A stretch of 64,000 nt of DNA from Verrucomicrobiota bacterium (GTDB taxonomy: Bacteria; Verrucomicrobiota; Verrucomicrobiia; Limisphaerales; UBA1319): assembly GCA_022711435.1 (NCBI GenBank), contig JAKLFB010000021.1, positions 1 through 64,000 on the forward strand. Reading direction: 5' to 3'. The notes below the pieces were generated by a model, which worked only from the letters and a program-made list of their open reading frames with translations, made no database searches and was not told where the DNA came from. Positions 1 through 9,206 of this stretch are shown in pieces (position 1 is the stretch's first letter; each line of letters opens with the position of its first letter). The position numbers and the translations under genes were made by a program.

Positions 1-1133
1 ACAATCAGGTGGCGCCGTTGCACGGGGTGGTGGAATTGGGGATGGGTCCGGTGATCGTCCGCTGCCCGGAAAGCCAGCGAGTGGTGGAGGGGGCCAGCGC
101 GGAGTTCACAGTGGAGGCGTCGGGGACCGAGCCGTTAAGCTACCAGTGGATGAAGGAGAGCAAGCCGATTGCGGGGACAACTAATGCCACCTATCGGATC
201 GGCGCGGTGGCGTGGGAGCATTATGGGACCTATCAGGTGGCGGTGACCAACCAATTTGGATCCAACCGATGCGAGGGGATCAAGCTGTATGTGGTGTTCA
301 AGCCGCAGATCACGGCGCCGCCGAAGATCCAGACGGTGGTGGCGGGGAGCAGCGCGGTGTTCACGGTGGTGGCGACAGGCACCGAACCGCTGAGCTACCA
401 GTGGCACAAGGACGGCCTGGCGATCCCTGGAGCCACCGACAGCAGTTATCGGATGGCACCGGTCCAGTGGTCGGATGCCGGGATCTACCGGGTGGTGGTG
501 ACCAACGAGGCGGGGGAAGCGACGAGCAATCCGGCGACCTTGACGGTCAGGGACAGCGAGCCGGGAGCCGTCAGCGATCTGCCGGCCTGCTACACCAATG
601 GCCAGCCGTTGTGGATTGAGATCCGGGTGACGCCTCCGGAAAGCGCGATGTTCTACGCGGTGCGGGATCAATTGCCGACGGGGTGGGTGGCGAGCCAAAT
701 CACGGCCGACGGAGCTCTCAACGACGGGAAAGTGCGATGGGTATTTGCGGATGGGATGCCGCGATTGCTCGGATATTTGGCCACACCGCCGGCCGGGGCA
801 GGAACGGCCGCATTCAGCGGGATCGCCGGTTTCGATGGCTTGAACGAGATGCCGGTGGGCGGGGATCGTCAGATGGCGGTATGCGTTGACGAACGGGCGC
901 CTCGTTTGGGATTGCGTGTGGTCAAGCTGATTGACGAGCGGTACGCCGTGCTCGAGGTGTCGGGCAAGACCGGAACGACCTACGAGATTCAGGCAACTTC
1001 GAGCCTGGATCCTCAAACGACGTGGGAGAATGTTGGGGCCTTGACCCTCGAAGGCGAGAAAACGGACTGGTTCGATCTCGATCCGCTCGATGATCAACCT
1101 CGGTTCTACCGGGCGGTCCTGGTCGGGGAATAG
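1..1133 (+). CDS. Secreted immunoglobulin-like domain protein, 3' end only
   Basis: The frame is open to the left edge (codons for N-Q-V precede the GTG at 9), so the true start lies outside the window and only about 377 C-terminal residues are visible. Two Ig-like repeats are clear at about visible residues 15-95 and 100-185, each with the Ig signature of a Trp/Tyr pair (LSYQW) and a D/H-x-G-x-Y motif (HYGTYQVAVTN, DAGIYRVVVTN). Such repeats are common in verrucomicrobial surface proteins. The last 75 residues (TTYEIQATSSLD ... W ... RFYRAVL) resemble the C-terminal module of several other secreted proteins in this window. The function is unknown; adhesion or surface display is an inference. 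Confidence 0.85.
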   Translation, partial: NQVAPLHGVVELGMGPVIVRCPESQRVVEGASAEFTVEASGTEPLSYQWMKESKPIAGTTNATYRIGAVAWEHYGTYQVAVTNQFGSNRCEGIKLYVVFKPQITAPPKIQTVVAGSSAVFTVVATGTEPLSYQWHKDGLAIPGATDSSYRMAPVQWSDAGIYRVVVTNEAGEATSNPATLTVRDSEPGAVSDLPACYTNGQPLWIEIRVTPPESAMFYAVRDQLPTGWVASQITADGALNDGKVRWVFADGMPRLLGYLATPPAGAGTAAFSGIAGFDGLNEMPVGGDRQMAVCVDERAPRLGLRVVKLIDERYAVLEVSGKTGTTYEIQATSSLDPQTTWENVGALTLEGEKTDWFDLDPLDDQPRFYRAVLVGE

Positions 1134-1153
1134 TGATCATTGGTTTTGAACCC

Positions 1154-1366
1154 ATGAAAGCGCTGATCCTGTTTGTTGGCTGGTGCATTTTATTCGTGTT
1201 GTCCTGGCCGGTCGCGCTGCTTGCGCTGGTGCTTTTCCCGTTGGTCTGGCTATTATCCCTGCCGCTGCGGTTGATCGGCATTACGATGGGGGCGTTGTTT
1301 GCATTCGTCCAAACCTTGCTCTTTCTTCCCGCCCGCCTGCTGGGATGGCGCCGCTTACATCCATGA
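1154..1366 (+). CDS. Small hydrophobic membrane protein
   Basis: About 70 residues, almost entirely hydrophobic (KALILFVGWCILFVLSWPV, then LFPLVWLLSLPLRLIGI), predicting two or three membrane segments and a basic C-terminus (RLLGWRRLHP). The frame can also start at a GTG at 1133 that overlaps the preceding TAG stop; I chose the ATG at 1154 because it begins directly before the hydrophobic stretch. It lies 20 bases after the Ig-domain gene and may be co-transcribed with it. I do not recognise the family. Confidence 0.55.
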   Translation: MKALILFVGWCILFVLSWPVALLALVLFPLVWLLSLPLRLIGITMGALFAFVQTLLFLPARLLGWRRLHP

Positions 1367-1654
1367 GAATTTCCATTTATCATCCGCTGCCGTTCTCTTT
1401 GTAGACCATGGAAAATCTCTGGCATAGGACATCCATTTTTTGGGCGCCTGGATTGTTGAGGGGATGGAAACCAAGTCGTTCGAGGAGGGCTGTTTACCGA
1501 TACCAGATTGATCGCTCTGCCTGGAGTCCGGATCCTGCCGGTCCTTCACGGGTTCACGGTTCCAGACACCCATTGAACCAGATCTGTCCTTGCGCGGCCT
1601 TAAAGCACGAAACAAAACCAAAATCAAAACGATTTCCATGATTAAGATAATATT

Positions 1655-4600
1655 ATGAATACCATTACTTATCGACATTGCTGGTGGCGGCTTCTTCCGC
1701 TTTATTCTGTTTTGCTGTGCGTGGCAGCGTCAGCGGAAACACTGCAGGACTACAAATCCCTGGTGCGCTTGTACATCGCAGAATACCTCGATTCGACCAA
1801 CTCCCCTGTATTCGTCAGCGGACCGCCGGAGGTGTTGCATATCGCGTGTGACGAGACGATTTCCGAGATAGCCTATTCCATTTCAATTCCAACCAACACG
1901 ACCGCCGAATTGGTTGAAGCTGAGGATGCGATAAATGATAAATATCTACTGCACTACAAGGTCAGACTGAGTGACGACGCGGTGTATGATATCATTCCGT
2001 GTGAGACACGCATTGCGAAGGAAATATTACCGATCATTCAGAGTCAAACGCCTCCAGGTACCTATATTGCCTATCGTGACTGCGATGGTTGGCAACGGGA
2101 TCTCGGACATCATGTTACCCTGGAACCGATGCCCTATATTATAGTTACAAATAAATGGTATTACAATGATTATGTTGTCGGTGAGTATTTGAATTGCAAT
2201 GGCGAAATAACTGGCAATGGCACAATAACTGGTATGGGCAGCGGTTCCGCGCTTAATCTTTGCATGTCTGTTTCTCCACATTTCGGACCAGGAGAGGGTA
2301 AGTATCAACTGGAGGTATCCACCGCGTGCGGAACTGTTCTGAGCAAGCCAGTTTATATCGAGTTTAGAGGTCCAGGACCAGAAATAGTAGAAACGGGAAC
2401 GAATATCACAGCATACGCAGGAGAGAATGTGAATTATATTGTTACCTTTCAGTATTATAAGGGTGGTGGATTCGAAGGATTGTTTTGGCCCATACATGGG
2501 TGTTTAACGGAATGGGGATGGGGACTGGAAGAGGGTAAAGTAATCTACGATTGTGAAAAGGCACCGTGCTATTTTACGGATCTATTTACTATTTCGAATG
2601 TTCAACCTTATCATTCTGGAGATTATTGGTATCTTTTACATGGTTGCCGACAAAGCGTTTCCGGATATACATTGACGTTGGATGTAATCATTCCTCCTGG
2701 AGGAATCGCTTGGAATAAGGTAATCAGCATAACATCAGAATGGCTTTGGGGTGTTACGTTTGGAAATGGCCGTTTTGTGAGCGTTGGGGGAGGGGGCAAG
2801 ATCTATGAATCAGTCGATGGAAGTTCATGGAATGAAGACGTATCGCCAACGACGAACACGTTGTGGGGCATCGGCTATGGAAATGGGCGTTTTGTTGCAG
2901 TGGGCAACAACGGTGTGATTGCCGTTTCAACAAACGGAACCGCGTGGTCCCTCGCGGAATCCGGAATATCATTGCATTTGACGGATGTGACGCATGACGG
3001 AAAGCAGTTCGTTTGCGTTGGTCATCAAGGGACTGTATTGACTTCAAAGGACGGATTATCGCCATGGATCCTCCGGCCAACCGGTATAACCACGCCTTTT
3101 ACAGATATCACGTATGGGGGCGGAAGGTATTTGGCGTGCGGCAATGGTGTCATTGCCCATTCAACCAATGCGATTGATTGGATTCAGGAAACCGAGGGAA
3201 ACGGCAAATACCTGACTGCAACGGGATTCGGACACGCTCGCTGGCATGTGGGCGGCGCCAACGGGATCATTCTGACGTCCACGAATCTGACCGACTGGAC
3301 AACGAACGCAACGGGTTTAACGAGTCTGCAGGCGGGCATGGTTGGCGGAGTGGGGAGGTTCATTGCCGTGGGCGGAACGGGATCCGGCGGCGACGGCGGG
3401 GCGGTCTTGATTTCCACCAATGGAGCCAGTTGGCAAACGGCACGGACAACGCCATTGCCGTCCCTTTATGATGTCGCCTATGGCAACGGAACGTGGGTTG
3501 CCGTTGGCCAGACTGGCGCCGTGCTCCGATCCAAGCAAATTTTCCCGGCATGGGCGCTGACAACGGTTGCCAGCGAAGGAGGGAGGATTCTAAAGGACCC
3601 GGACCAGGATTGGTTCGATTATTTGTCGCCTTGTCATCCCGAATACGGCCAGACTGTAAATCTCACCGCTGTTCCGGATCCAGGCTATGAGTTCGCAGGC
3701 TGGGGAGGAGACATTCAACGCGATGAACCATCTATTGTGGTTGAGATGTTTACAAACTGCACGGTTTCTGCCTATTTCAAATTGACCAACCGTCCGCCAG
3801 TCATCGATGTCATTGCGGAACAGACGATAAACGAGATGGAGGAATTCGTTTGGACCGTTAGCGCGACGGACGTCGATGAACCGGCGCAGAAGTTGACATT
3901 TCAGATTCTCGATTCGCCGGCCAATGCCATGATCGATCCGGATTCGGGCAGGTTTACCTGGACGCCTAGTGAAATCCAGGGGCCGACCAATGCGACGGTG
4001 ACAGTGGTTGTCATTGACAATGGAAGCCCATCTCTTTCCGGCACCAACCAGTTTGCGGTCCATGTCCTCGAGGTTAATCGGCCGCCGGCAATCGAGCCGC
4101 TTTCGCGACAAACAATAGATGAAGGGCAACTGCTGAGCATCGACATCCTTGGGACGGATCCGGACGTTCCGATTCAACAGCTCGCGTACCGGTTGGTGAA
4201 CGCGCCCCCGGGCGTCACACTCGATCCAGCGACGAGCTTGTTGGAATGGCAGCCCGCTGAGGACCAAGGCCCGTCAACAAACACCATCATTGTGGCCGTG
4301 GATGACGGCGGCGTGCCCCCTTTGTCGGCCACCAATGAGCTCGAGGTCGTCGTGCTTGAGGTGAACCAAGGACCGGTGCTGACCCCGATCGGCAATCGCG
4401 GGCTTTCGGAGCTGGGTCTGCTGCGAGTGACTTGCCGTGCGAGCGACGCGGACCTGCCCGCTCAAACGCTTTCATATCGCCTGGTGGATGGGCCGTCAGG
4501 GGTCACGCTGAATCCGGTTTCGGGCGTCCTGGACTGGTGGCCAACCGAGGCCCAAGGCCCATCAACCAACATAATTGTCGTGGCCGTGGACGATCATGGC

Positions 4601-7123
4601 AATCCGGCTCTGTCGGACACGAATCAGTTCCAGGTGATAGTGACCGAGGTCAATCAGGCGCCTGCGATCGCAGCCATGGATGACCGGACGATTGGCGAGG
4701 GGCAGGAGCTGGCGTTTGCCGTTCCCGCCACTGACGGGGACATTCCCGCCAATCACCTCTCTTTCGTGCTCAAGGCGGGGCCTCCCGGGATGACCATTGA
4801 TTCAGGAACCGGAGCGCTGTCGTGGATTCCCTCGGAGACTCAGGGCGGTTCGACCTGGTCAGTGACCGTCACGGTTACAGACGATGCGAATCCGCCATTG
4901 ACGGCCGAGCGCTCGTTCCAAGTGACGGCCGAGGAAGTGAACTCGACCCCGGAGATTGGAGCGATCGCCGACCAGACGGTGAACGAGCTGAGCGAGCTCC
5001 GGATCCAGGTCGTGGCCACCGATGCGGACATCCCCGAACAACAGCTTCTGTTCAGCCTGGCGAACCCGCCGGCTGACGCGGCGATCCATGCACAGACTGG
5101 GATCCTCACCTGGACGCCGGGCGAGGACCAAGGCCCGGCCGTTATCGAGCTGACAGTCCAGGTCCGGGATTTTGGCGATCCGGTTGCGGTGGTGCAGAAA
5201 TCGTTCACGGTGACCGTGCTCGAAACCAACGAGCCGCCCGTCCTCGAGGCGGTGGCGGACAGGACGGTTGATCCGGGCAAGGAGCTCGCAATCCAGCTTG
5301 TGGCCGGCGATCCGGATCTGCCCACCAACGCCTTGACGTTCGCGGTGGTCAGCGGCCCGAGCGGGCTGGCTGTTCATCCGACAACCGGCATCCTGACATG
5401 GACGCCAACCGAGCCCAAAGGCCAGACGGCCTTTCCTGTTCATGTTCGAGTGACCGATGATGGCAGTCCAGCCATGTCCGACGACCAGACGTTCCAGATC
5501 ACGGTTCGATCCGAGCCTCCCGTGGTGGCCATCCGATCTCCGGCGCCCGGCGCAACTCATGATGAGCGAGTCACACTCGAGGGCGAGGTCAGCGATAACA
5601 CGCAGGTGACGAGCGCATCCTGGCAGCGCGATCGAGAACCGATGGGTGCCTTGTCGCTCGAGAACGGCCGGTTCGAGGTGGCCGGACTGCGCTTGAAAAG
5701 CGGGGAGAACATCTTTCAGGTGACGGCCCGGGACGAGGGCGACAATGAGGCCACAGCAGAGGTTCGTGTTACATGGGAACCGCTGCGGACAGTCCAGGTT
5801 GGGGATGCGGCGGATGTTCAAGAAGGCAATCGAATCGCCGTACCCGTTTCCCTCACAAGCCAAGGCGAGGTGGGGGCGATGACCTTCACGATCCACTACG
5901 AGCCCGAGTACCTGCGGGATCCCGCGGTGGCTTGGCGGGAAGCATTGGGGAATGGGACAGCGACCATGAACCCGGACATTCCTGGCCAATTGCGCGCCAC
6001 GTTCTCGTTGGGCGGCCAGGCGGTTCCGGCTGGCACACAATCCCTGGCGACCGTGACTTTCCGCACGCGCAGCGTGCCTTTTGACCTGACCACCACCCTT
6101 ATGCCGGAAGTGGTGGACATCGGGGATGCAGCCGGCAACAAGCTCGAGTATGGGACGGACATCCTGCCCGGCTCGGCCCGGATACTGTTGCGGCATTTCC
6201 TGGGCGATAACAACGGCAACAACCGGCTGGATGTGGGGGATGCGATCCTCATCCAGCGGCTGCTGACCGGGCTGGATGAGGTCCGGATCTGGGACGTGAG
6301 GGGCAACGACCTGAACGCGAGCGGCGATCTGGACGCCAGCGATGTCACCAAAGTGTTGCGGGTGGTGGTGGGATTGGACGCCCTGCCGGGCCCGGTGGTC
6401 CTGAGTGGGCGCGATCGGCGGGCTGGAGCCACGGTAGCGGCCTCGGCCTCGCCCGCTGAATCGGCCCTGATTGCTCCCTCGAGACTCACGGGCCGGCCAG
6501 GAGAACGGATCCGGCTCGAGATCGTGCTGACGAATATCCAGGAGGAGCTTGCCGGCGCGGCGTTCCGGCTGGTGTATCCGACGAATGCCCTGCGGGTGAT
6601 AAATGCCAGCGATCACAGCGCGGGGCCGCTGGTGCCAGCGGCAGCCGTCGTTATCTGGAATTTGGGTCCAAGCCCAAACGATTACTCGAGTCAATCCGGC
6701 GAATTGATATTCGCCGCGAGCCGGGCGACGCCTTGGCCGGCGTCCAACGGGGTACTGGCGACGGTCAACCTCGAGGTGCAGCCCGACGCCACCAGCCAGT
6801 CTTCCTGGGAGATCAGCCTGGCCGGAGTCGAAATCACCGCCAATGGATACGAGATACGGTCCCTGCCGGATTTCGTGGCCGAGTTCGATGTTCGACCCGA
6901 AGAACCGCCGACCATCGATCCTGCAGCCTGCGGGTGGACGCCCGAGGGATTTCGATTGACGGTCCAGGGGCGGACGGGAACTCGATGTGTCGTGGAATAT
7001 TCCGACGATCTCAAGGAATGGCACATTCTTAGCGAGGAAACACTCGCTGAAACACCCGCGGTCGTGACCGATCCCGCCTCGAACGACCGTCCATACAGGT
7101 ATTACCGGGCGCACATCCGCTGA
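1655..7123 (+). CDS. Giant secreted mosaic protein: WD40/BNR-like, InlB-like, cadherin-like, cohesin-like and dockerin modules
   Basis: 1822 residues with an N-terminal signal peptide (LLPLYSVLLCVAASAET). Residues 30-345 are an Ig-like, cysteine-containing region. Residues 350-630 form a beta-propeller-like stretch of repeats (FGNGRFVSVGGGG, YGNGRFVAVGNNG, YGNGTWVAVGQTG). Residues 632-712 resemble a divergent InlB B-repeat (YEFAGWGGD). From 712 to 1287 there are six tandem repeats of about 96 residues (putative Ig/cadherin type). A glucodextranase-type Ig domain follows to about 1380. A cohesin-like domain sits at about 1383-1515, a type I dockerin-like module with two Asp/Asn calcium loops at 1515-1580 (DNNGNNRLDVGDA and DLNASGDLDASD), and a second cohesin-like domain at 1606-1742. 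The last 70 residues match the C-terminal module seen in other secreted proteins here. Roughly the first 350 codons are much more AT-rich than the rest, which suggests domain acquisition. Role in surface assembly or polysaccharide binding is inferred. Confidence 0.9.
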   Translation: MNTITYRHCWWRLLPLYSVLLCVAASAETLQDYKSLVRLYIAEYLDSTNSPVFVSGPPEVLHIACDETISEIAYSISIPTNTTAELVEAEDAINDKYLLHYKVRLSDDAVYDIIPCETRIAKEILPIIQSQTPPGTYIAYRDCDGWQRDLGHHVTLEPMPYIIVTNKWYYNDYVVGEYLNCNGEITGNGTITGMGSGSALNLCMSVSPHFGPGEGKYQLEVSTACGTVLSKPVYIEFRGPGPEIVETGTNITAYAGENVNYIVTFQYYKGGGFEGLFWPIHGCLTEWGWGLEEGKVIYDCEKAPCYFTDLFTISNVQPYHSGDYWYLLHGCRQSVSGYTLTLDVIIPPGGIAWNKVISITSEWLWGVTFGNGRFVSVGGGGKIYESVDGSSWNEDVSPTTNTLWGIGYGNGRFVAVGNNGVIAVSTNGTAWSLAESGISLHLTDVTHDGKQFVCVGHQGTVLTSKDGLSPWILRPTGITTPFTDITYGGGRYLACGNGVIAHSTNAIDWIQETEGNGKYLTATGFGHARWHVGGANGIILTSTNLTDWTTNATGLTSLQAGMVGGVGRFIAVGGTGSGGDGGAVLISTNGASWQTARTTPLPSLYDVAYGNGTWVAVGQTGAVLRSKQIFPAWALTTVASEGGRILKDPDQDWFDYLSPCHPEYGQTVNLTAVPDPGYEFAGWGGDIQRDEPSIVVEMFTNCTVSAYFKLTNRPPVIDVIAEQTINEMEEFVWTVSATDVDEPAQKLTFQILDSPANAMIDPDSGRFTWTPSEIQGPTNATVTVVVIDNGSPSLSGTNQFAVHVLEVNRPPAIEPLSRQTIDEGQLLSIDILGTDPDVPIQQLAYRLVNAPPGVTLDPATSLLEWQPAEDQGPSTNTIIVAVDDGGVPPLSATNELEVVVLEVNQGPVLTPIGNRGLSELGLLRVTCRASDADLPAQTLSYRLVDGPSGVTLNPVSGVLDWWPTEAQGPSTNIIVVAVDDHGNPALSDTNQFQVIVTEVNQAPAIAAMDDRTIGEGQELAFAVPATDGDIPANHLSFVLKAGPPGMTIDSGTGALSWIPSETQGGSTWSVTVTVTDDANPPLTAERSFQVTAEEVNSTPEIGAIADQTVNELSELRIQVVATDADIPEQQLLFSLANPPADAAIHAQTGILTWTPGEDQGPAVIELTVQVRDFGDPVAVVQKSFTVTVLETNEPPVLEAVADRTVDPGKELAIQLVAGDPDLPTNALTFAVVSGPSGLAVHPTTGILTWTPTEPKGQTAFPVHVRVTDDGSPAMSDDQTFQITVRSEPPVVAIRSPAPGATHDERVTLEGEVSDNTQVTSASWQRDREPMGALSLENGRFEVAGLRLKSGENIFQVTARDEGDNEATAEVRVTWEPLRTVQVGDAADVQEGNRIAVPVSLTSQGEVGAMTFTIHYEPEYLRDPAVAWREALGNGTATMNPDIPGQLRATFSLGGQAVPAGTQSLATVTFRTRSVPFDLTTTLMPEVVDIGDAAGNKLEYGTDILPGSARILLRHFLGDNNGNNRLDVGDAILIQRLLTGLDEVRIWDVRGNDLNASGDLDASDVTKVLRVVVGLDALPGPVVLSGRDRRAGATVAASASPAESALIAPSRLTGRPGERIRLEIVLTNIQEELAGAAFRLVYPTNALRVINASDHSAGPLVPAAAVVIWNLGPSPNDYSSQSGELIFAASRATPWPASNGVLATVNLEVQPDATSQSSWEISLAGVEITANGYEIRSLPDFVAEFDVRPEEPPTIDPAACGWTPEGFRLTVQGRTGTRCVVEYSDDLKEWHILSEETLAETPAVVTDPASNDRPYRYYRAHIR

Positions 7124-7145
7124 GCGTATAGGTCGCGGGACCCAG

Positions 7146-7180
7146 CCTGCTGCATAATTCGGATACGGCGGCAGGTTCTT
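7146..7180 (+). terminator. Possible intrinsic terminator after the giant secreted protein
   Basis: An 8-bp stem, CCTGCTGC (7146-7153) with GCGGCAGG (7168-7175) and one G-U pair, encloses a 14-nt loop and is followed by a short T-rich run (TTCTT). It lies 23 bases after the stop codon. The T-tract is weak, so the call is tentative. Confidence 0.4.
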
Positions 7181-7260
7181 GAAATTCGACAAAGGTGTTG
7201 GAGTCGCGGGCGTGCCGTGCTATTTCAAGGCTACTCACGCTAATGCAACCGAAACCGACT

Positions 7261-8613
7261 ATGAAGAACCACCTCACCCGCCGGCATTTCCTTGCCGTGA
7301 CCACAACCGCCGCCCTGGGCATCCAATTCGTGCCTCATCGTGTCTTCGGCGCCAACGCCCGCATTCACATCGCCGGGATCGGTGTTGGCGGCAAGGGCCG
7401 CGGTGAAATCAACGATGCCGCGGCCGAGGGGTGCAACATTGTGGCCCTGTGCGATGTCGATGAGAATCGCGCGCTGCCCACCTTCGAGAAGTTTCCCAAC
7501 GCAAAACGGTACACGGATTTCCGGCTCATGCTGGAGAGGCAGAAGGACATCGATGCCGTGACGGTCAGCACGCCGGACCATCTTCATGCGCCCGCCGCCA
7601 TCCTGGCGATGAAGCTGGGCAAACACGTTTATTGCCAGAAGCCATTGGCCCACTCGATTCACGAGGCGCGACGGATGGCCGAGACCGCCCGACAGTGCAA
7701 GGTGGTGACGCAGATGGGCAACCAGGCCCATGCCAACGAGCCGATCCGCCGGGCAGTCGAGTGGGTGCGCGCCGGTGTCATCGGGCCAGTGAAGGAAGTC
7801 CATCTGTGGACCAACCGCCCGATCTGGCCGCAAGGCCTCGAGCGCCCCGCGGAGACGCCGCCCATTCCCGAGGGGCTGGAGTGGGACTTGTGGCTGGGGC
7901 CGGCCCCGGCGCGGCCCTATCACCCGGCATATGTGCCCTTCAAATGGCGCGGCTGGTGGGATTTTGGAACCGGGGCGCTGGGCGACATGGCCTGCCACAT
8001 CATGGACATGGCCTATTGGTCCTTGGCGCTGCAGCATCCGATCTCGGTGGAAGCCGAATCGGCCGGCGCCACCCGCGAATCCGGGCCGCTCTGGTCCACC
8101 ATCACCTACCAGTTCCCGGCCCGCGGCGGCCAGCCGCCAGTCAAAATGGTCTGGTACGACGGCAAAAAGGAGGGCATTGCGGCCGAACCCGGCACGAAGA
8201 AGAAGGCGGCCGTCAGCAACCTGCCTCCGGAGGAGATACTCGAAGGCCAGGATGCCGGCAAGTTTGACCTCGTGATGATCGGCGAGAAGGGCAGGATGTT
8301 CTTCAACCGTGCGAGCACCAACTGGATCATCACCCCCAAGGCCATCCTGGACAGCTTTCCGCCCCCCGCCCTGTCCATCCCCCGGACCAAGAACGAGGAT
8401 TACGAGTGGCTAGCCGCCATCCGCGGCGACGGCCCGGCGCCCTTGTCCAACTTCGCGTTGTCCGGCCCGTTCACCGAAACGGTGCTGCTGGGCAGTCTGG
8501 CGATTCGAACGGGCAAGCATCTGCTGTGGGACGCCGAGAATATGCGGGCCACCAATGCCCCCGAAGCCGCCCCGTACATCCGGCGCGATTATCGCAAAGG
8601 CTGGGAAGTGTGA
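7261..8613 (+). CDS. Tat-exported Gfo/Idh/MocA family oxidoreductase
   Basis: 450 residues. The N-terminus carries a twin-arginine signal (LTRRHFLAVTTTAALG), so the protein is expected to be exported folded with its nicotinamide cofactor. The Rossmann part follows (IHIAGIGVGGKGRGEI), then the family motif EKP-like segment as CQKPLAHS at about residue 128. The C-terminal half has the GALGDMACHIMDMAYW segment typical of the sugar-dehydrogenase branch. Substrates for the family are usually sugars, inositols or sugar acids; which one applies here cannot be read from the sequence. The frame also contains upstream starts at 7195 and 7243; the ATG at 7261 puts the Tat motif at the very N-terminus. 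Confidence 0.9.
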   Translation: MKNHLTRRHFLAVTTTAALGIQFVPHRVFGANARIHIAGIGVGGKGRGEINDAAAEGCNIVALCDVDENRALPTFEKFPNAKRYTDFRLMLERQKDIDAVTVSTPDHLHAPAAILAMKLGKHVYCQKPLAHSIHEARRMAETARQCKVVTQMGNQAHANEPIRRAVEWVRAGVIGPVKEVHLWTNRPIWPQGLERPAETPPIPEGLEWDLWLGPAPARPYHPAYVPFKWRGWWDFGTGALGDMACHIMDMAYWSLALQHPISVEAESAGATRESGPLWSTITYQFPARGGQPPVKMVWYDGKKEGIAAEPGTKKKAAVSNLPPEEILEGQDAGKFDLVMIGEKGRMFFNRASTNWIITPKAILDSFPPPALSIPRTKNEDYEWLAAIRGDGPAPLSNFALSGPFTETVLLGSLAIRTGKHLLWDAENMRATNAPEAAPYIRRDYRKGWEV

Positions 8614-9206
8614 CTTGGCATCGCCGACAGGCCCTGTCTGCAGAGGCAATCGCTCACTATGAGGGTCTGTGGAAGAATTGACCTCGATTTTGCCGGGGGG
8701 AGTTGAGCCGGCTGGCCGTGGAATCGAGGTGTTTTCTTCTACCGGCAATTCGCGCAGGCGGTTTTCGCGTTGGATTTTCGCGCATCCAGCGCGGGGCTGG
8801 AGCTTGGGCAGGCCGGGATGGGTTTGCGCGAAAACCACGCATGCGCGGTTCAGGCGAGCGGAGGGGGTCGAGGTTGGGCGATGGAGCGTAAGGTCAGCTG
8901 GATGACTAATTTTTGGCGGAGTATGAAGCTCTGATATTGTTCTATGCGAGCTACTTACGACGCAGGTTGACTTTGGAAATAAACCGGGTTGCAGGGGATG
9001 GCGAGTCCGGCCCGTTCGACAGCCGGCGCGGGGATTCGGGTTTGGTGAGGCGAGTGGAAATGGCGCAAGGGATCGGGGTTGGGCCGATCGCGGGGAGGTG
9101 GCATTGGGGATGCTCGGATTCTTGCTGGCCCTGAAAAGAGATTTGACACGATCTCCTGTTTGTTTACAGTGCCAACGCCATTAACCCAAACAACTAAACT
9201 AACAAT
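8614..9206. other. Gene-free stretch upstream of the pseudopilin gene
   Basis: No convincing coding frame. It contains a 10-bp hairpin with one G-U pair (CGCGTTGGAT at 8766-8775 with ATCCAGCGCG at 8784-8793, 8-nt loop, no T-tract), and a promoter-like element near its right end. The short open frames inside it have no recognisable composition or start signals. Confidence 0.6.
9143..9170 (+). promoter_or_regulatory. Predicted sigma-70-type promoter of the pseudopilin gene
   Basis: A perfect -35 box TTGACA (9143-9148) is followed after 16 bases by TACAGT (9165-9170), which matches four of six -10 positions. It lies 36 bases before the ATG at 9207, in a locally AT-rich stretch, and gives the orphan pseudopilin its own transcription start. 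Confidence 0.5.

Noticed and set aside
4859..7192. A leftward open frame of about 777 codons opposite the cohesin/dockerin part of the giant gene
   Set aside because: The composition (Arg/His/Gly/Pro-rich) and lack of motifs indicate an antisense shadow of a GC-rich gene.
8669..9134. Short open frames in the gene-free stretch before the pseudopilin
   Set aside because: No ribosome-binding sites, no family similarity, and amino-acid composition like non-coding GC-rich DNA.
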